DNA of 64,000 nucleotides from Limnephilus marmoratus (lineage: Eukaryota > Arthropoda > Insecta > Trichoptera > Limnephilidae). The notes under the pieces are model-generated. The model was not told where the DNA came from, made no database searches, and saw nothing but the letters and a program-made list of their open reading frames with translations. A program made the translations under genes and the position numbers. The stretch lies in NCBI GenBank assembly GCA_917880885.1, contig OU862912.1:50021117-50085116 (forward strand), read 5' to 3'. Shown in pieces: positions 63,972-64,000 of this stretch; within the stretch, counting starts at the first letter, position 1; each line of letters opens with the position of its first letter.

Positions 63972-64000
63972 TATTTTTATAGTCCGAGAATGCCAAATTC

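Larger units (their letters stand above)
62752..63972 (-). repeat. Three tandem 3' fragments of LINE-L
   Basis: TTACGCACCAGATTTAAATG starts units at ~62754, 63182 and 63528 (428, 346 and ~445 bp). Each then has AACCCTTTCACACACTTCCC, CTATGCAATTGCACTATA, AACAACATGTCAACCTAC, TCAGAGGGTTCGGCTCTG and, in units 1 and 3, a coding end. Head-to-tail copies of a truncated LINE terminus are unusual. The middle unit lacks the distal ~80 bp. An A-rich insertion is at ~63566-63595. Confidence 0.85.

Noticed and set aside
1..64000. Integrated virus or LTR retrotransposon
   Set aside because: I saw no long direct terminal repeats, primer-binding site, or gag, protease, integrase or capsid-like frames.

Overview
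The window reads as nuclear DNA from an insect, most likely a moth or butterfly (inference). It is AT-rich and has no bacterial-style operons. Short AGGTACCTACC-type motifs are everywhere. All recognisable coding sequence belongs to transposable elements: non-LTR reverse transcriptases, a mariner transposase and two other transposon-linked protein families, all truncated or frameshifted. I found no intact host gene, rRNA gene or convincing functional tRNA gene. Most open reading frames of 60-100 codons arise by chance in AT-rich, purine-rich or palindromic DNA.

Layout. 0-10 kb: a SINE copy, a four-unit ~250-bp tandem array, a decayed transposase gene flanked on both sides by scattered copies of one ~17-bp motif, a 5'-truncated LINE, a second SINE and a ~240-bp duplication. 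10-21 kb: Helitron-like copies, TIR elements and a 2.45-kb inverted repeat with ~620-650-bp arms. 21-27 kb: a perfect 105-bp-arm palindrome, a ~1.05-kb TIR element, a 246-bp MITE with a 9-bp target duplication, a 703-bp foldback with an 8-bp duplication, a Helitron, its empty-site paralogue and a LINE C-terminus. 27-30 kb: a ~192-bp satellite broken by three copies of a Harbinger-like MITE. 30-36 kb: a tRNA-headed SINE split by a 1,979-bp DNA transposon, a convergent SINE pair and a 1,149-bp hAT-like element. 36-46 kb: an internally deleted mariner, several foldback MITEs and the longest LINE piece (with the YADD box). 47-53 kb: the least repetitive part, with no gene I can name. 53-64 kb: nested insertions several levels deep, then a tandem array of LINE 3' ends.

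How the parts relate. The LINE ends in a two-tier hairpin followed by poly(A). The SINE with eight copies here has the same ~110-base end, and the tRNA-headed SINE ends in a shorter, similar sequence, so one LINE machinery probably mobilised both. Insertion order can be read at several sites because target duplications, or an uninterrupted paralogue in the same window, define the junctions exactly. The most unusual signals are three inverted-repeat elements that carry a hammerhead-like CTGANGA...GAAAC core with a palindromic stem III, and the 1,979-bp transposon that carries an uncharacterised protein family.
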